This document shows, one piece after another, positions 35,842-42,970 of a stretch of DNA of 64,000 bases. The number at the start of each line of letters is the position of its first letter. The stretch's first letter is position 1. A program made the translations under genes and the position numbers. This DNA comes from an uncultured Pseudomonadota bacterium. GTDB lineage: Bacteria; Pseudomonadota; Gammaproteobacteria; Burkholderiales; JALYOK01. The notes beneath the pieces were generated by a model, which saw only the letters and a program-made list of their open reading frames with translations, did not search any database and was not told the origin of the DNA. The stretch spans positions 124,001 through 188,000 of the forward strand of contig CADEHE010000001.1 of NCBI GenBank assembly GCA_902826775.1, given 5' to 3'.

Positions 35842-37246
35842 AGATAGACTGCCCTGTTTGTTTTAGGCGAGCATGGAACTCTAGAGCGTAAAGATCCGTC
35901 ATCCCCGCAACGAAGTCTGAGATTAGACGTGCTCGCTCATCTGTATTGGGAAAAGATTCATACGTCTGTCGAAAATCATCGGGCAGTAAGAGATGCCCTT
36001 CCTCGGAATGAAGCGTTTCGAATATCGTCTTTACTAGCTCGTAGCCGCGGAATTCGACAACTTTCAGCCGCGGTGACATTATGATGACCTCATAGGTTAA
36101 GTGCTTTAACACCTCCACCTGGCGCCGCATTGAGGGCTCGAGATCCACCACCGTAAGCGCCGGAAACGTAGTATTTATGCCGTCCACAATACAAACGCCG
36201 CCAAGAAATCGATTGACCAGGCCAGCGGTAAACTCGCTTCTAACATACCCGTTGGTTGCCACTCGTTGGGACGCATCGTAGGCCTCAACAGCATTTTTAG
36301 GAGTCTTTGTTGTCGCATCGTCGTAAATGACATCACTCAGCAGTTCTCCCACAATGCTGATCACGCCGTCTCTATCTAGACTATTGGCGACTGGTAGCGC
36401 TCGATTCGCTTTTGCTGCGATTCGATCCACCAGCCCTGGATTATTAACTAAGGTGGAAAGCAGTCTCAGCGGAGAAACAAAGCCAGCCTTAAGCGCGTCT
36501 TCGAAATCATAGGTTGAATACGCAATGTCATCCGCCGTGTCCATGATCGAGCATTCAATAGTCTTGAACTTGCTGGGCTTTTGGGCCTTCCAGCCCGGCG
36601 CTACGGACCTTTTAATCCTATCCACGAGGCTTTTCTCAGAGCAGTAGTATCCTTTCTCTAACGGGCTACCCTTGCGACGTTTTCGCGCGATCTCGTGATC
36701 GTACTTCAGCACAGCAGCGAGCGTTCGGTAAGTTAGATTGAGGCCTACGCGGCGATCCCTACCGTCAGCGTCTGCCACTTGGCTGAATTTCTCCTCTCCC
36801 TCAGCCCTCTTTTCTAGACGCGCTAAGATACGCAGGGTCTGCGCATTGCCCTCAAAGCCGCCATATACCTTCATGCAATCATCAAGAGCCTTTTCCCCGT
36901 TGTGTCCGAAAGGTGGATGGCCCAGGTCGTGTGCTAATGCCGCCACCTCGACGAGGTCGCAGTCGATCGTTTGACCACCTTTAAAATTGGACGCGTTTAG
37001 GCGAAGCGCGATACTTTTCGCGATCTGCGCTACTTCGATCGAGTGGGTAAGCCTGTTGCGAAAGAAATCTGATTCTGTTCCTGGAAAAAGCTGGGTCTTG
37101 CCCTGAAGCCGCCTAAAGGCAGGAGAATGCACAAGGCGACCGTAGTCGCGTCTGAATTCGCTTCTGTACTCTGCACTTCCAGGACGCGGCGGAGTAGAGA
37201 TTTCTCGGGCCCTGTCCTTTCCAGAGTAAAGCGGAGCTCGGGCCAT
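35828..37246 (-). CDS. dgt: Deoxyguanosinetriphosphate triphosphohydrolase family protein
   Basis: 472 aa HD-domain protein. The start FRRDYGRLVHSPAFRRLQGK and NRLTHSIEVAQIAKSIA are Dgt signatures; the metal site is ALAHDLGHPPFGHNGEKAL (H-D-x-x-H). DTADDIAYSTYDFEDA adds the second conserved acidic motif. It hydrolyses dGTP to deoxyguanosine and triphosphate; relatives act in dNTP control and phage defence. Base composition is visibly more AT-rich than comM and GST on each side, and the gene is bracketed by two copies of the comM 3' end, both signs of insertion. Confidence 0.92.
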   Translation of the reverse strand: MARAPLYSGKDRAREISTPPRPGSAEYRSEFRRDYGRLVHSPAFRRLQGKTQLFPGTESDFFRNRLTHSIEVAQIAKSIALRLNASNFKGGQTIDCDLVEVAALAHDLGHPPFGHNGEKALDDCMKVYGGFEGNAQTLRILARLEKRAEGEEKFSQVADADGRDRRVGLNLTYRTLAAVLKYDHEIARKRRKGSPLEKGYYCSEKSLVDRIKRSVAPGWKAQKPSKFKTIECSIMDTADDIAYSTYDFEDALKAGFVSPLRLLSTLVNNPGLVDRIAAKANRALPVANSLDRDGVISIVGELLSDVIYDDATTKTPKNAVEAYDASQRVATNGYVRSEFTAGLVNRFLGGVCIVDGINTTFPALTVVDLEPSMRRQVEVLKHLTYEVIIMSPRLKVVEFRGYELVKTIFETLHSEEGHLLLPDDFRQTYESFPNTDERARLISDFVAGMTDLYALEFHARLKQTGQSIFKPL

Positions 37247-37269
37247 CTGTCGCTCTATCGGGGTGATAA

Positions 37270-37422
37270 TTACTTGCTCTTGCCTTTGTTGCCCTGGACA
37301 GGTTTGATTGCGGCGTTCTGTTTTGTTTGCGGTGTCTTTCCCACAAAAATATGATCATAGGGCTTCATAGCTTCTCGTGCTAGCTTACTAGCCAACTTCA
37401 GCGCATCGACTTCCTTAGACAT
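37270..37422 (-). CDS. Small hypothetical protein upstream of dgt (50 aa)
   Basis: 50 codons starting MSKEVDALKLASKLAREAMK and ending with a lysine-rich tail (GNKGKSK). It has no signal peptide or membrane helix and is strongly basic. GGGGGTAGC precedes the ATG. It ends 23 bp before the dgt start on the same strand and shares dgt's AT-richer composition, so the two probably arrived and are expressed together. I do not recognise a family. Confidence 0.5.
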   Translation of the reverse strand: MSKEVDALKLASKLAREAMKPYDHIFVGKTPQTKQNAAIKPVQGNKGKSK

Positions 37423-37473
37423 AAAGCTACCCCCGAGTGTAATTCTCCGATGGATTATAAGGGTCTACCCAGA

Positions 37474-37745
37474 CTACGCAACATTTAATGAGTGCTTAGG
37501 CAGGGCAACTCGATAGCCCACACGCGGGAAATGCACGCACACTTCCTCAACGCGCGCCTCGTGCCGCAGGATCGAGACGATGTCGCGATCGATTCTGTGC
37601 AGCACGCCTTCCACGCTCGGCTCACCGCTATCGAGATCGGGCGTGACCCTCACGCGCTAGCCGGGGCGCAGCTCTTGCGGATCGGCGTCATGGTACATGA
37701 GGCGCGGGCGATTTCGATGGCTCCGCCCAAACTCATATCGCGCGG
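37474..37745 (-). pseudogene. Decayed 3' end of a glutathione S-transferase-like gene
   Basis: The minus strand encodes RVTPDLDSGEPSVEGVL and VEEVCVHFPRVGYRVAL, resembling the C-terminal extension (V-H-F-P-R-x-G-Y-R-V) found in one group of GST-like proteins. An in-frame TAG interrupts the frame after DADPQELRPG, and the matching upstream stretch GGAIEIARAS is in another frame. No N-terminal GST domain is present. Assignment rests on memory of the family motif; it is unrelated to the intact GST at 38357. Confidence 0.45.
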
Positions 37746-37815
37746 CTAGCCATGGCTGATTGTCTCCACGCGTTGGCTCCGCGCATGCAAGCGCGCAAAT
37801 GGCGCAAGCGGTGTC

Positions 37816-38190
37816 GGTCCACTGCTCGATCGCATTGATTTGCAGATCGAAGTGCCGGCCGTGCCGGTCGACGAACTTGCCGGGCGAGCCGAAGGCGAGA
37901 GCAGTGCCACTGTACGCGAGCGCGTTGCGGCAGCGCGCGATCGCCAAATCACGCGCCAAGGCAAACCCAACGCGCAACTCGGCCCCAAGGAAATCGACAC
38001 TCGCGTCGACGCGGACGCCGATGCGGAAACGTTACTGCGCCAAGCCATCAGCCGCTTGAATTTGTCGGCGCGTGCGTACCACCGCGTCATGAAAGTCGCG
38101 CGCTCGATCGCGGATTTGGCCGGCAGCGCGCAAGTAACCAAAGTGCAGGTGGCAGAGGCGATTCAGTATCGGCGTGGATTGAGCAATTGA
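37816..38190 (+). pseudogene. Duplicated 3' fragment of comM
   Basis: Reads GPLLDRIDLQIEVPAVPVDE to a stop, the last 124 codons of ComM, without the ATPase domain. Aligned to 35461-35841 it has no indels up to the last two codons; by my hand count about 46 of 360 positions differ (roughly 87% identity), with the first 120 bp the most similar. There is no start codon or ribosome binding site of its own, so it is a remnant. See the comM entry. Confidence 0.9.
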
Positions 38191-38356
38191 TCCGCCGCCC
38201 GGCTTGACGCGTTGATCCGATGGGGACGCTGGAAAGCAGGCGTTTCAGTAGTTGGCGCGCGAGTTAGAAGCGCCAGCATAGCCCGCCTGCGGCGTTTCCT
38301 GTTAGAGTGGCTTTGCTGTTACATACACAACTAATTAGTCCGGAGGAGCTACCCAC

Positions 38357-38995
38357 ATGAAACTCTATTACGATCCCATTACAGTAAACTGCCGCAAGGT
38401 TTTGGCTGGTTTCGACCTTATCGGCGCGCCTTACGAAACCGTTAAGATGGATTACTTCGGCGGCGACCACAAGAAGCCCGACTACACCGCGCTCAACGGC
38501 AATCAGTCGATGCCGATGATGATCGACGGCGACTTCTCGCTGTGGGAATCCAACGCGATTCTGCAATACGCCGCCGACAAGCACGGCGCCGCAGGCGTCT
38601 ACCCGAAAGACTTGCAGACCCGCGCGGACATCAACCGCTGGCATCTGTGGGAATCGAGCGCGTGGTTCCCCAGCGCTTACGTTTACTTAGTGGAAAACGT
38701 CGTCAAGCCGGTCTTAGGTCAGCAGCCAGATGCGAAAGTGTTGGAAGCACAAGCGCCCAACTTTAATAAACTGGCGGGCGTGCTCGATCAGCGCTTGGCC
38801 AAGCAGCCCTGGATCGCGGGTCAGAACGTGACCCTTGCCGATATCGTGGTCATGGCGCCGATCCATTTGCATCCGTGGCAAAAGTTGCCGCTCGAGCCAT
38901 ATAAGCACGTGCGCCGCTGGATGGCGCAAGTGGAAGATCTGCCCTGCTGGAAGAAGACCGATCCCGCACCGATCATTGGTTTGAAAAAACCCTGA
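38357..38995 (+). CDS. Glutathione S-transferase family protein
   Basis: 212 aa. N-terminal thioredoxin fold (about 1-80): KLYYDPITVNCRKVLAGFDL with a possible activating Ser/Cys near residue 12, GNQSMPMMIDGDFSLWESNAIL containing the cis-proline and the E-S-N glutathione gamma-glutamyl site. Helical C-terminal domain with ITLADI-like NVTLADIVVMAPI. Theta-like bacterial GST; substrate unknown. A good ribosome binding site (CGGAGGAG) precedes the ATG. Confidence 0.92.
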   Translation: MKLYYDPITVNCRKVLAGFDLIGAPYETVKMDYFGGDHKKPDYTALNGNQSMPMMIDGDFSLWESNAILQYAADKHGAAGVYPKDLQTRADINRWHLWESSAWFPSAYVYLVENVVKPVLGQQPDAKVLEAQAPNFNKLAGVLDQRLAKQPWIAGQNVTLADIVVMAPIHLHPWQKLPLEPYKHVRRWMAQVEDLPCWKKTDPAPIIGLKKP

Positions 38996-39433
38996 CAACC
39001 TGCTTAACGGGCGGCGCAATGCGCGCTGCCCGAGTGAGCACCGCGAAGTTTCGGCCGCAGCCATTCGCGCTGCTGCCCGCCTCTCTCTCCTGGTTTTTCC
39101 CGCGCAATTCTGCCGCGAAAGCGCTGGTCTAAGACCTTGGTCTTACACCGTTTATCCTGCGCCAAATACCCCATACCGCTCAGTGGATACGCCGAGAACC
39201 GGCTTTACACCTTATTGCTAGACAATTACTCCAGATATTGACGCTCGCGAGGCGTAAGACTTAGGTGCAATTTTCAAGCACCCACTACACGCCTACGATG
39301 CACATCATGGAATCGCGGCATGAATGAACCAGCGGCGGCTCCTAAGGAAAGCACCGCATCCAACACGCAGTGCGCCGCGTAAAGGCGAAGCAAGTTCTGA
39401 AGTTTTTTGTTCACCCACTTTGAGGAGATGACC
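38996..39433. other. 438-bp intergenic region before the NPLxP genes
   Basis: Contains a 10-bp hairpin right after the GST stop (39008-39032, no T tract), an 11-bp palindrome GGTCTAAGACC (39126-39136) that might be an operator, and one copy of the repeated MESRHE leader element (39307-39353). After that element a short open frame lacks a good start and ends at 39382. No convincing promoter was found. Confidence 0.5.
39307..39353 (+). repeat. Leader element, copy 1 (MESRHE mini-ORF and SD box)
   Basis: ATGGAATCGCGGCATGAA encodes MESRHE followed by TGA; 13 bp later comes CCTAAGGAAAGCA. The same two blocks occur at 40397-40434. In this copy the sequence after the SD box (39354 on) has CATCCAACACGCAG where copy 2 has the start codon ATGAACGCAG, then soon CGCCGCGTAA, resembling an acidic-peptide gene with its middle deleted. 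Confidence 0.65.
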
Positions 39434-39697
39434 ATGTTGAAAGCACTTTCTACCGTTGTTGCCGTTTCCGCTTTGTTCGCTGCCGGCGCTGCCAGCGCAG
39501 CTGACAGCAATCCGCTGCACCCCAGCTACACGACCTTCGCCACCAGCATTGATTTCGGCGCGAGCAAAGCGAGCATCAATGTCGCGAAGAATCCGCTCAC
39601 GCCCACTTTCTATCAGTGGAACGCGGCGACAAACAAGGACGGCGACGTGCAAATCGTCATGAACAATCCGCTGCAACCGAACTACAAGCGTTCCTAA
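39434..39697 (+). CDS. Small secreted protein with three NPLxP motifs (copy 1)
   Basis: 87 aa. Signal peptide of about 22 residues with AxA cleavage (AASA/ADS). The mature 65-residue peptide has three motifs: NPLHPSY (26-32), KNPLTPTFYQWN (52-63) and NNPLQPNYK (78-86), separated by less conserved spacers. No cysteines. The ATG at 39434 is chosen because GAGGAG lies 6 nt upstream. A paralogue follows after 49 bp with the same three motifs in order. I recognise no family. Periplasmic or extracellular; the fixed spacing suggests a small folded unit or a precursor that is processed. Confidence 0.82.
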   Translation: MLKALSTVVAVSALFAAGAASAADSNPLHPSYTTFATSIDFGASKASINVAKNPLTPTFYQWNAATNKDGDVQIVMNNPLQPNYKRS

Positions 39698-39746
39698 GCT
39701 CGCACTCGCGCTTTACCTAACTGACTCATCATCGAAAGGAATTGAA

Positions 39747-40007
39747 ATGTTCACCAAAACCATTTCTGTTGTTGCTTTAACTCTTGCTGCCGGCGTTGTT
39801 GGTGCCGCTGAAACCAATCCGCTGCACCCCGGCTACGCACATTTCACCGCGACCGCCAATGTGCAAACCAGCGGCGGCAGCGCTGCAATCGCGAAAAATC
39901 CGCTGACGCCCAGCTTCTATCAATGGAACGTCGCCACGCCCGCGAACGCCAAAGCACCGGTGATCGTGGAAAACAACCCACTGCAACCCGGCTTCAAGCA
40001 TTCGTAA
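39747..40007 (+). CDS. Small secreted protein with three NPLxP motifs (copy 2)
   Basis: 86 aa with a signal peptide (about 1-21, ending VVGAAE). The mature part repeats the layout of the preceding gene: NPLHPGY (24-30), KNPLTPSFYQWN (50-61) and NNPLQPGFKHS (77-86). Spacers differ (e.g. ANVQTSGGSAAIA against DFGASKASINVA), so selection clearly acts on the NPLxP blocks. GAAAGGAATTG precedes the ATG. A strong hairpin follows the gene. Function unknown. Confidence 0.82.
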   Translation: MFTKTISVVALTLAAGVVGAAETNPLHPGYAHFTATANVQTSGGSAAIAKNPLTPSFYQWNVATPANAKAPVIVENNPLQPGFKHS

Positions 40008-40082
40008 CGCAGGCCTCGCCATCAAGCCAGGCAAGCAGAGAGGATCTGCGATGCGTTACTCCGGCGTCCCGTTACTTCGCTC

Positions 40083-40107
40083 GGCGCGATGCTTTTGGCA
40101 TCGCGCC
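40083..40107 (+). terminator. Hairpin after the NPLxP pair, ahead of the acidic peptide gene
   Basis: Perfect 10-bp stem GGCGCGATGC/GCATCGCGCC with loop TTTTG, then TTTAT. It lies 8 nt before the GAAGGAG ribosome binding site of the next small gene, so it is either a leaky terminator of the NPLxP transcript or an attenuator setting the level of the downstream gene. Confidence 0.65.
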
Positions 40108-40127
40108 TTTATCTGGAAGGAGTCAGC

Positions 40128-40292
40128 GTGAATATTAATCTGCAGGAGATACCCGAAGTACCCGAACTCGACGCCACTGAGGACTTCACTGATTTAATGT
40201 GGTCTGACCGGTCTGACCTCGATCTATTTACGCTACTGAGTGAGGCCCGTAAGGAGTTAGCGCATCAAGCAGAGGATCGGCTGGCGGCATAA
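40128..40292 (+). CDS. Small acidic protein ending RLAA (54 aa)
   Basis: GTG start at 40128 with GAAGGAG 5 nt before it. The product reads NINLQEIPEVPELDATEDF, then DLMWSDRSDLDLFTLL, and ends AEDRLAA. Very acidic in the first 35 residues, no signal peptide. The block D-x-M-W-x-D...D-L and the terminal RLAA recur in the gene at 40440, so the two are probably distant paralogues. It could be a leader-type precursor peptide, but no modifying enzyme is adjacent. No family recognised. Confidence 0.6.
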   Translation: MNINLQEIPEVPELDATEDFTDLMWSDRSDLDLFTLLSEARKELAHQAEDRLAA

Positions 40293-40396
40293 CCAACGCA
40301 TGTTTCAAGCGCTCATCATCGGGAAATGAGGCTGTTTCGCGCGCTTTCTCCAACCTTGGCCTAGCGCGGGATAGCCTAGGCTATGGGAGCGTGCGC

Positions 40397-40434
40397 ATGA
40401 AATCGCGGCACGAAACGACATCCTAAGGAAAGCA
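40397..40434 (+). repeat. Leader element, copy 2 (MKSRHETTS mini-ORF and SD box)
   Basis: ATGAAATCGCGGCACGAA encodes MKSRHE and continues to a TAA that overlaps the block CCTAAGGAAAGCA, the ribosome binding site of the acidic gene at 40440. The stop-SD overlap suggests translational coupling. Its match to 39307-39353 is clear in both halves. Confidence 0.65.
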
Positions 40435-40439
40435 TTGCC

Positions 40440-40592
40440 ATGAACGCAGAAGCACCCGAAGCACTGGGGCCGGACGCCATCGACGATACCGACATGATCA
40501 ACATGCTTTGGGAGGATTGCGATCTCGAAGCAATGTTCAGCCAAGCCCTCGAAGACGTCGATGTGAGCAGCGACTACCGTCTCGCTGCGTAG
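40440..40592 (+). CDS. Small acidic protein ending RLAA (50 aa)
   Basis: Starts MNAEAPEALGPDAIDDTDM, then INMLWEDCDLEAMFSQAL, and ends SSDYRLAA. One cysteine, strongly acidic, no signal peptide or membrane helix. AAGGAAAG lies 7 nt before the ATG. Similar in plan to the 54-aa gene upstream (M-L/M-W-x-D, then D-L, terminal RLAA). A 14-bp palindrome ATAGCCTAGGCTAT lies upstream at 40371-40384. Function unknown; confidence in translation comes from the leader and the shared ending. Confidence 0.55.
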   Translation: MNAEAPEALGPDAIDDTDMINMLWEDCDLEAMFSQALEDVDVSSDYRLAA

Positions 40593-40639
40593 CGCGAAAA
40601 ACACCCTCCGCCATGCGGCGCGCTAGCGCCGGCGCCTAA

Positions 40640-41413
40640 CTAGCCGCGATCCAGGCCGTCAGAAACGAGATAGCCGCCGTCCACGGCAATGCACTGCCCG
40701 GTGACGTGATCCGATGCACTCGAGGCAAGATATAAGCAGGTTCCCACCAAGTCCGCCGTGTCGCCAATACGCCCATCCGGCGTGCGCCGTTTGATCGCCT
40801 GCTCGATCCGCGAGCCGCTGAGCTCGGCCGTCATCTCTGTCAGAAAATAACCCGGCGCAACCGCATTCACTTGAATGCCCAGCGGCGCCAACTCCACCGC
40901 ATTAACTTTGGTCAGCGCGATGACGCCGTGCTTCGATACGGTATACGGCACCTGCAGGCCCATGCTCGGCGCAATCAGGCCCAGCACCGACGAGACGTTG
41001 ACGATCTTGCCCGAGCCTTGCTTCTTCATGACTCGCGCGGCGTGCTTGGTGCATAAAAATGGCCCGGTGAGATTGGTGTTCATGACGCGATCCCACGCCG
41101 ATCTTTCCAACTCCATCACCGAAACCCGGTTGACGGTCCCAGCGTTGTTCACCAAGATATCCAGCCGCCCGTAGCGCGCCAGCACGCCCGCGACGGCACG
41201 CTCCACCGACGCCTCGTCGGTCACGTCGAGTTCGTACCCGCTCGCATCGCCGCCAAGCGCGGCCACCACCTCGGCATTGCGCTGCGCGCGCCGCGCGCCG
41301 ATTGCAACCTGGGCGCCCGCGTCGCGAAATGCGAACGCCAACTCGCGGCCGATGCCGCTGTTGCCGCCGGTGATCAGTGCCACGCGGCCCGCTAGCGAAA
41401 AGAGCTTACTCAT
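40640..41413 (-). CDS. Short-chain dehydrogenase/reductase
   Basis: 257 aa classical SDR with a Rossmann fold. Cofactor site TGGNSGIGREL (T-G-x3-G-x-G), structural NNAG, catalytic serine in VNVSSVLG and YTVSKHG (Y-x3-K). QCIAVDGGYLVSDG near the C-terminus matches 3-oxoacyl-ACP reductase-like or gluconate 5-dehydrogenase-like SDRs. The residue after the second beta strand is basic (GARRAQRN), suggesting NADP preference. Substrate unknown. Followed downstream by intergenic DNA; an MFS transporter gene lies upstream on the same strand. Confidence 0.9.
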   Translation of the reverse strand: MSKLFSLAGRVALITGGNSGIGRELAFAFRDAGAQVAIGARRAQRNAEVVAALGGDASGYELDVTDEASVERAVAGVLARYGRLDILVNNAGTVNRVSVMELERSAWDRVMNTNLTGPFLCTKHAARVMKKQGSGKIVNVSSVLGLIAPSMGLQVPYTVSKHGVIALTKVNAVELAPLGIQVNAVAPGYFLTEMTAELSGSRIEQAIKRRTPDGRIGDTADLVGTCLYLASSASDHVTGQCIAVDGGYLVSDGLDRG

Positions 41414-41481
41414 GCCTTCTCCAGAGTTGTTGTAATTTCAGATGCGCACGCCGAGCGCAGTGCACAGCGTGCATAGCGCAT

Positions 41482-42774
41482 TCAACCACCGCGCTCCGCG
41501 CGCAGGTCGGATCGGTGCGTCTCGGGGCCGAAGTAGATCGCCATCGCCGTCAGCAGCGACAAGATGATGATGTAAATCGCGACGGGCCATGCGTGCCCGC
41601 CTGTCCACCCCACGAGCGCGGCGGAGATGAACGGCGCGGGCCCGCCAGCCAGTATCGAGCCAAGTTCACGCGCAAACGCAAAGCCGCTGTAGCGCAAGCG
41701 CGTGCTGAACAGCTCGGCAAAATACGCCGCTTGCGGACCGAACATCCCCGCTACCCCGACTGACAATGCCAGCACCAAAGCCAGCGCAATGAGCGCGGGC
41801 ATCTTAGTATCGACCAGCCAGAAAAAAGGGAAAGCGAACAACGCCGAAAAAATCGCCGCCCCCATGTACACCGGCCGCCGGCCGATGCGATCGGAGAGCG
41901 CGGAAAACATCGGGATGGTAAGCAGCGAAAGCGCATAGGCCAACATCAACCCCATCAGCCCAACGCTGCGCGGCAGCTGTAGTTGTTTGGTTATGTAATT
42001 CAACGCGAACGTGCCGAACAAGAAACCTAAGCCGTTTTCGGCGAGCCGCGCGCCGAGTACGACAAGAAACTCGCGCGGATGTCTTCTGATCGCTTCCAGC
42101 ACCGGTGCGCGGATCACTTCGCGTTTTTGCGCCGCCTCTTGAAAAACCGGAGACTCCTGCACCTGTGCCCGGATGAAGATGCCGAAACCAATCAGCACTA
42201 CGCTCAACAAGAACGGCACGCGCCAACCCCAGGCTAAGAAATCTTCCTTGGATAGCAACGCGTCGACCAGCGCGAATACGCCAGCGGCAAGCAGCAGTCC
42301 TGCCGTCACACCGATTGGCGCCCAACTGCCGAAGAAGCCGCGCTTGCCTGGCGGCGCATGCTCCACCGCTAACAACACCGCGCCGCCGTACTCGGCGCCG
42401 GCGCCGAAGCCCTGCACCAGGCGCAGTAGCACCAACAGCACCGGTGCGAACACCCCGACTTGCTCATAGGTCGGCAGCAGGCCGATCAGAAAAGTCCCGA
42501 CACCGACCAGCAGCAAGGTGATAACCAGCACCGGTTTGCGACCGAGCTTGTCGCCGAGATGCCCGAACACCAATCCGCCAAACGGGCGTGCGAAGAAGCC
42601 GACGCCAAAAGTCGCGAAGGACGCTAACGTGGCGCTGGCCGGATCGAGCTTTGGAAAAAACAACTCGCCAAAAACCAGCGCGGCCGCGGTGCCGTAGATG
42701 AAGAAGTCGTACCACTCGAGGGCGGAGCCGACCGAGGATGCGACTAAAACCCTACGCAGGTTGCGGTCCATCAT
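41482..42774 (-). CDS. MFS transporter of the metabolite:H+ symporter type
   Basis: 430 aa, twelve membrane helices. SALEWYDFFIYGTAAALVFG in helix 1 and GHLGDKLGRKPVLV in loop 2-3 are typical of the MHS group (ShiA, ProP, KgtP relatives), as are ARPFGGLVFGHLGD and LVQGFGAGAEYGGA. These import organic acids or compatible solutes with protons. Substrate cannot be told. Sits 68 bp upstream of the SDR, so the two may form an uptake-oxidation pair. Confidence 0.9.
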   Translation of the reverse strand: MMDRNLRRVLVASSVGSALEWYDFFIYGTAAALVFGELFFPKLDPASATLASFATFGVGFFARPFGGLVFGHLGDKLGRKPVLVITLLLVGVGTFLIGLLPTYEQVGVFAPVLLVLLRLVQGFGAGAEYGGAVLLAVEHAPPGKRGFFGSWAPIGVTAGLLLAAGVFALVDALLSKEDFLAWGWRVPFLLSVVLIGFGIFIRAQVQESPVFQEAAQKREVIRAPVLEAIRRHPREFLVVLGARLAENGLGFLFGTFALNYITKQLQLPRSVGLMGLMLAYALSLLTIPMFSALSDRIGRRPVYMGAAIFSALFAFPFFWLVDTKMPALIALALVLALSVGVAGMFGPQAAYFAELFSTRLRYSGFAFARELGSILAGGPAPFISAALVGWTGGHAWPVAIYIIILSLLTAMAIYFGPETHRSDLRAERGG

Positions 42775-42970
42775 CTCCTTCGCGAAGCGATCTTGGTATT
42801 CCCGGTTGGTTTCAGAGAAGGGCGAGCACCCAGCGCTCGATGCAGCTTAACACGAACCATTGCCGCTGAAGTCGCCGTCCGCCATAATGCGCCAGCGTTG
42901 CGGCTGCGCGGCTCACGAACCAAGCCGCGCCGGCGTTACCTTCTGTAGAACCTCCAATCGTGCGTCCCCA

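Noticed and set aside
34339-38190. Integrase-bearing genomic island at comM
   Set aside because: No integrase, recombinase or transposase gene and no clean direct-repeat boundaries were seen; only the duplicated comM end supports insertion.
39320-39382. A 19-codon open frame after leader copy 1
   Set aside because: No proper ribosome binding site for its ATG and no similarity to a known peptide; better explained as part of the leader plus a deleted acidic-peptide gene.
40128-40592. pqqA-like precursor peptides
   Set aside because: PQQ arises from a peptide with a conserved Glu-x3-Tyr; neither acidic peptide has that motif.
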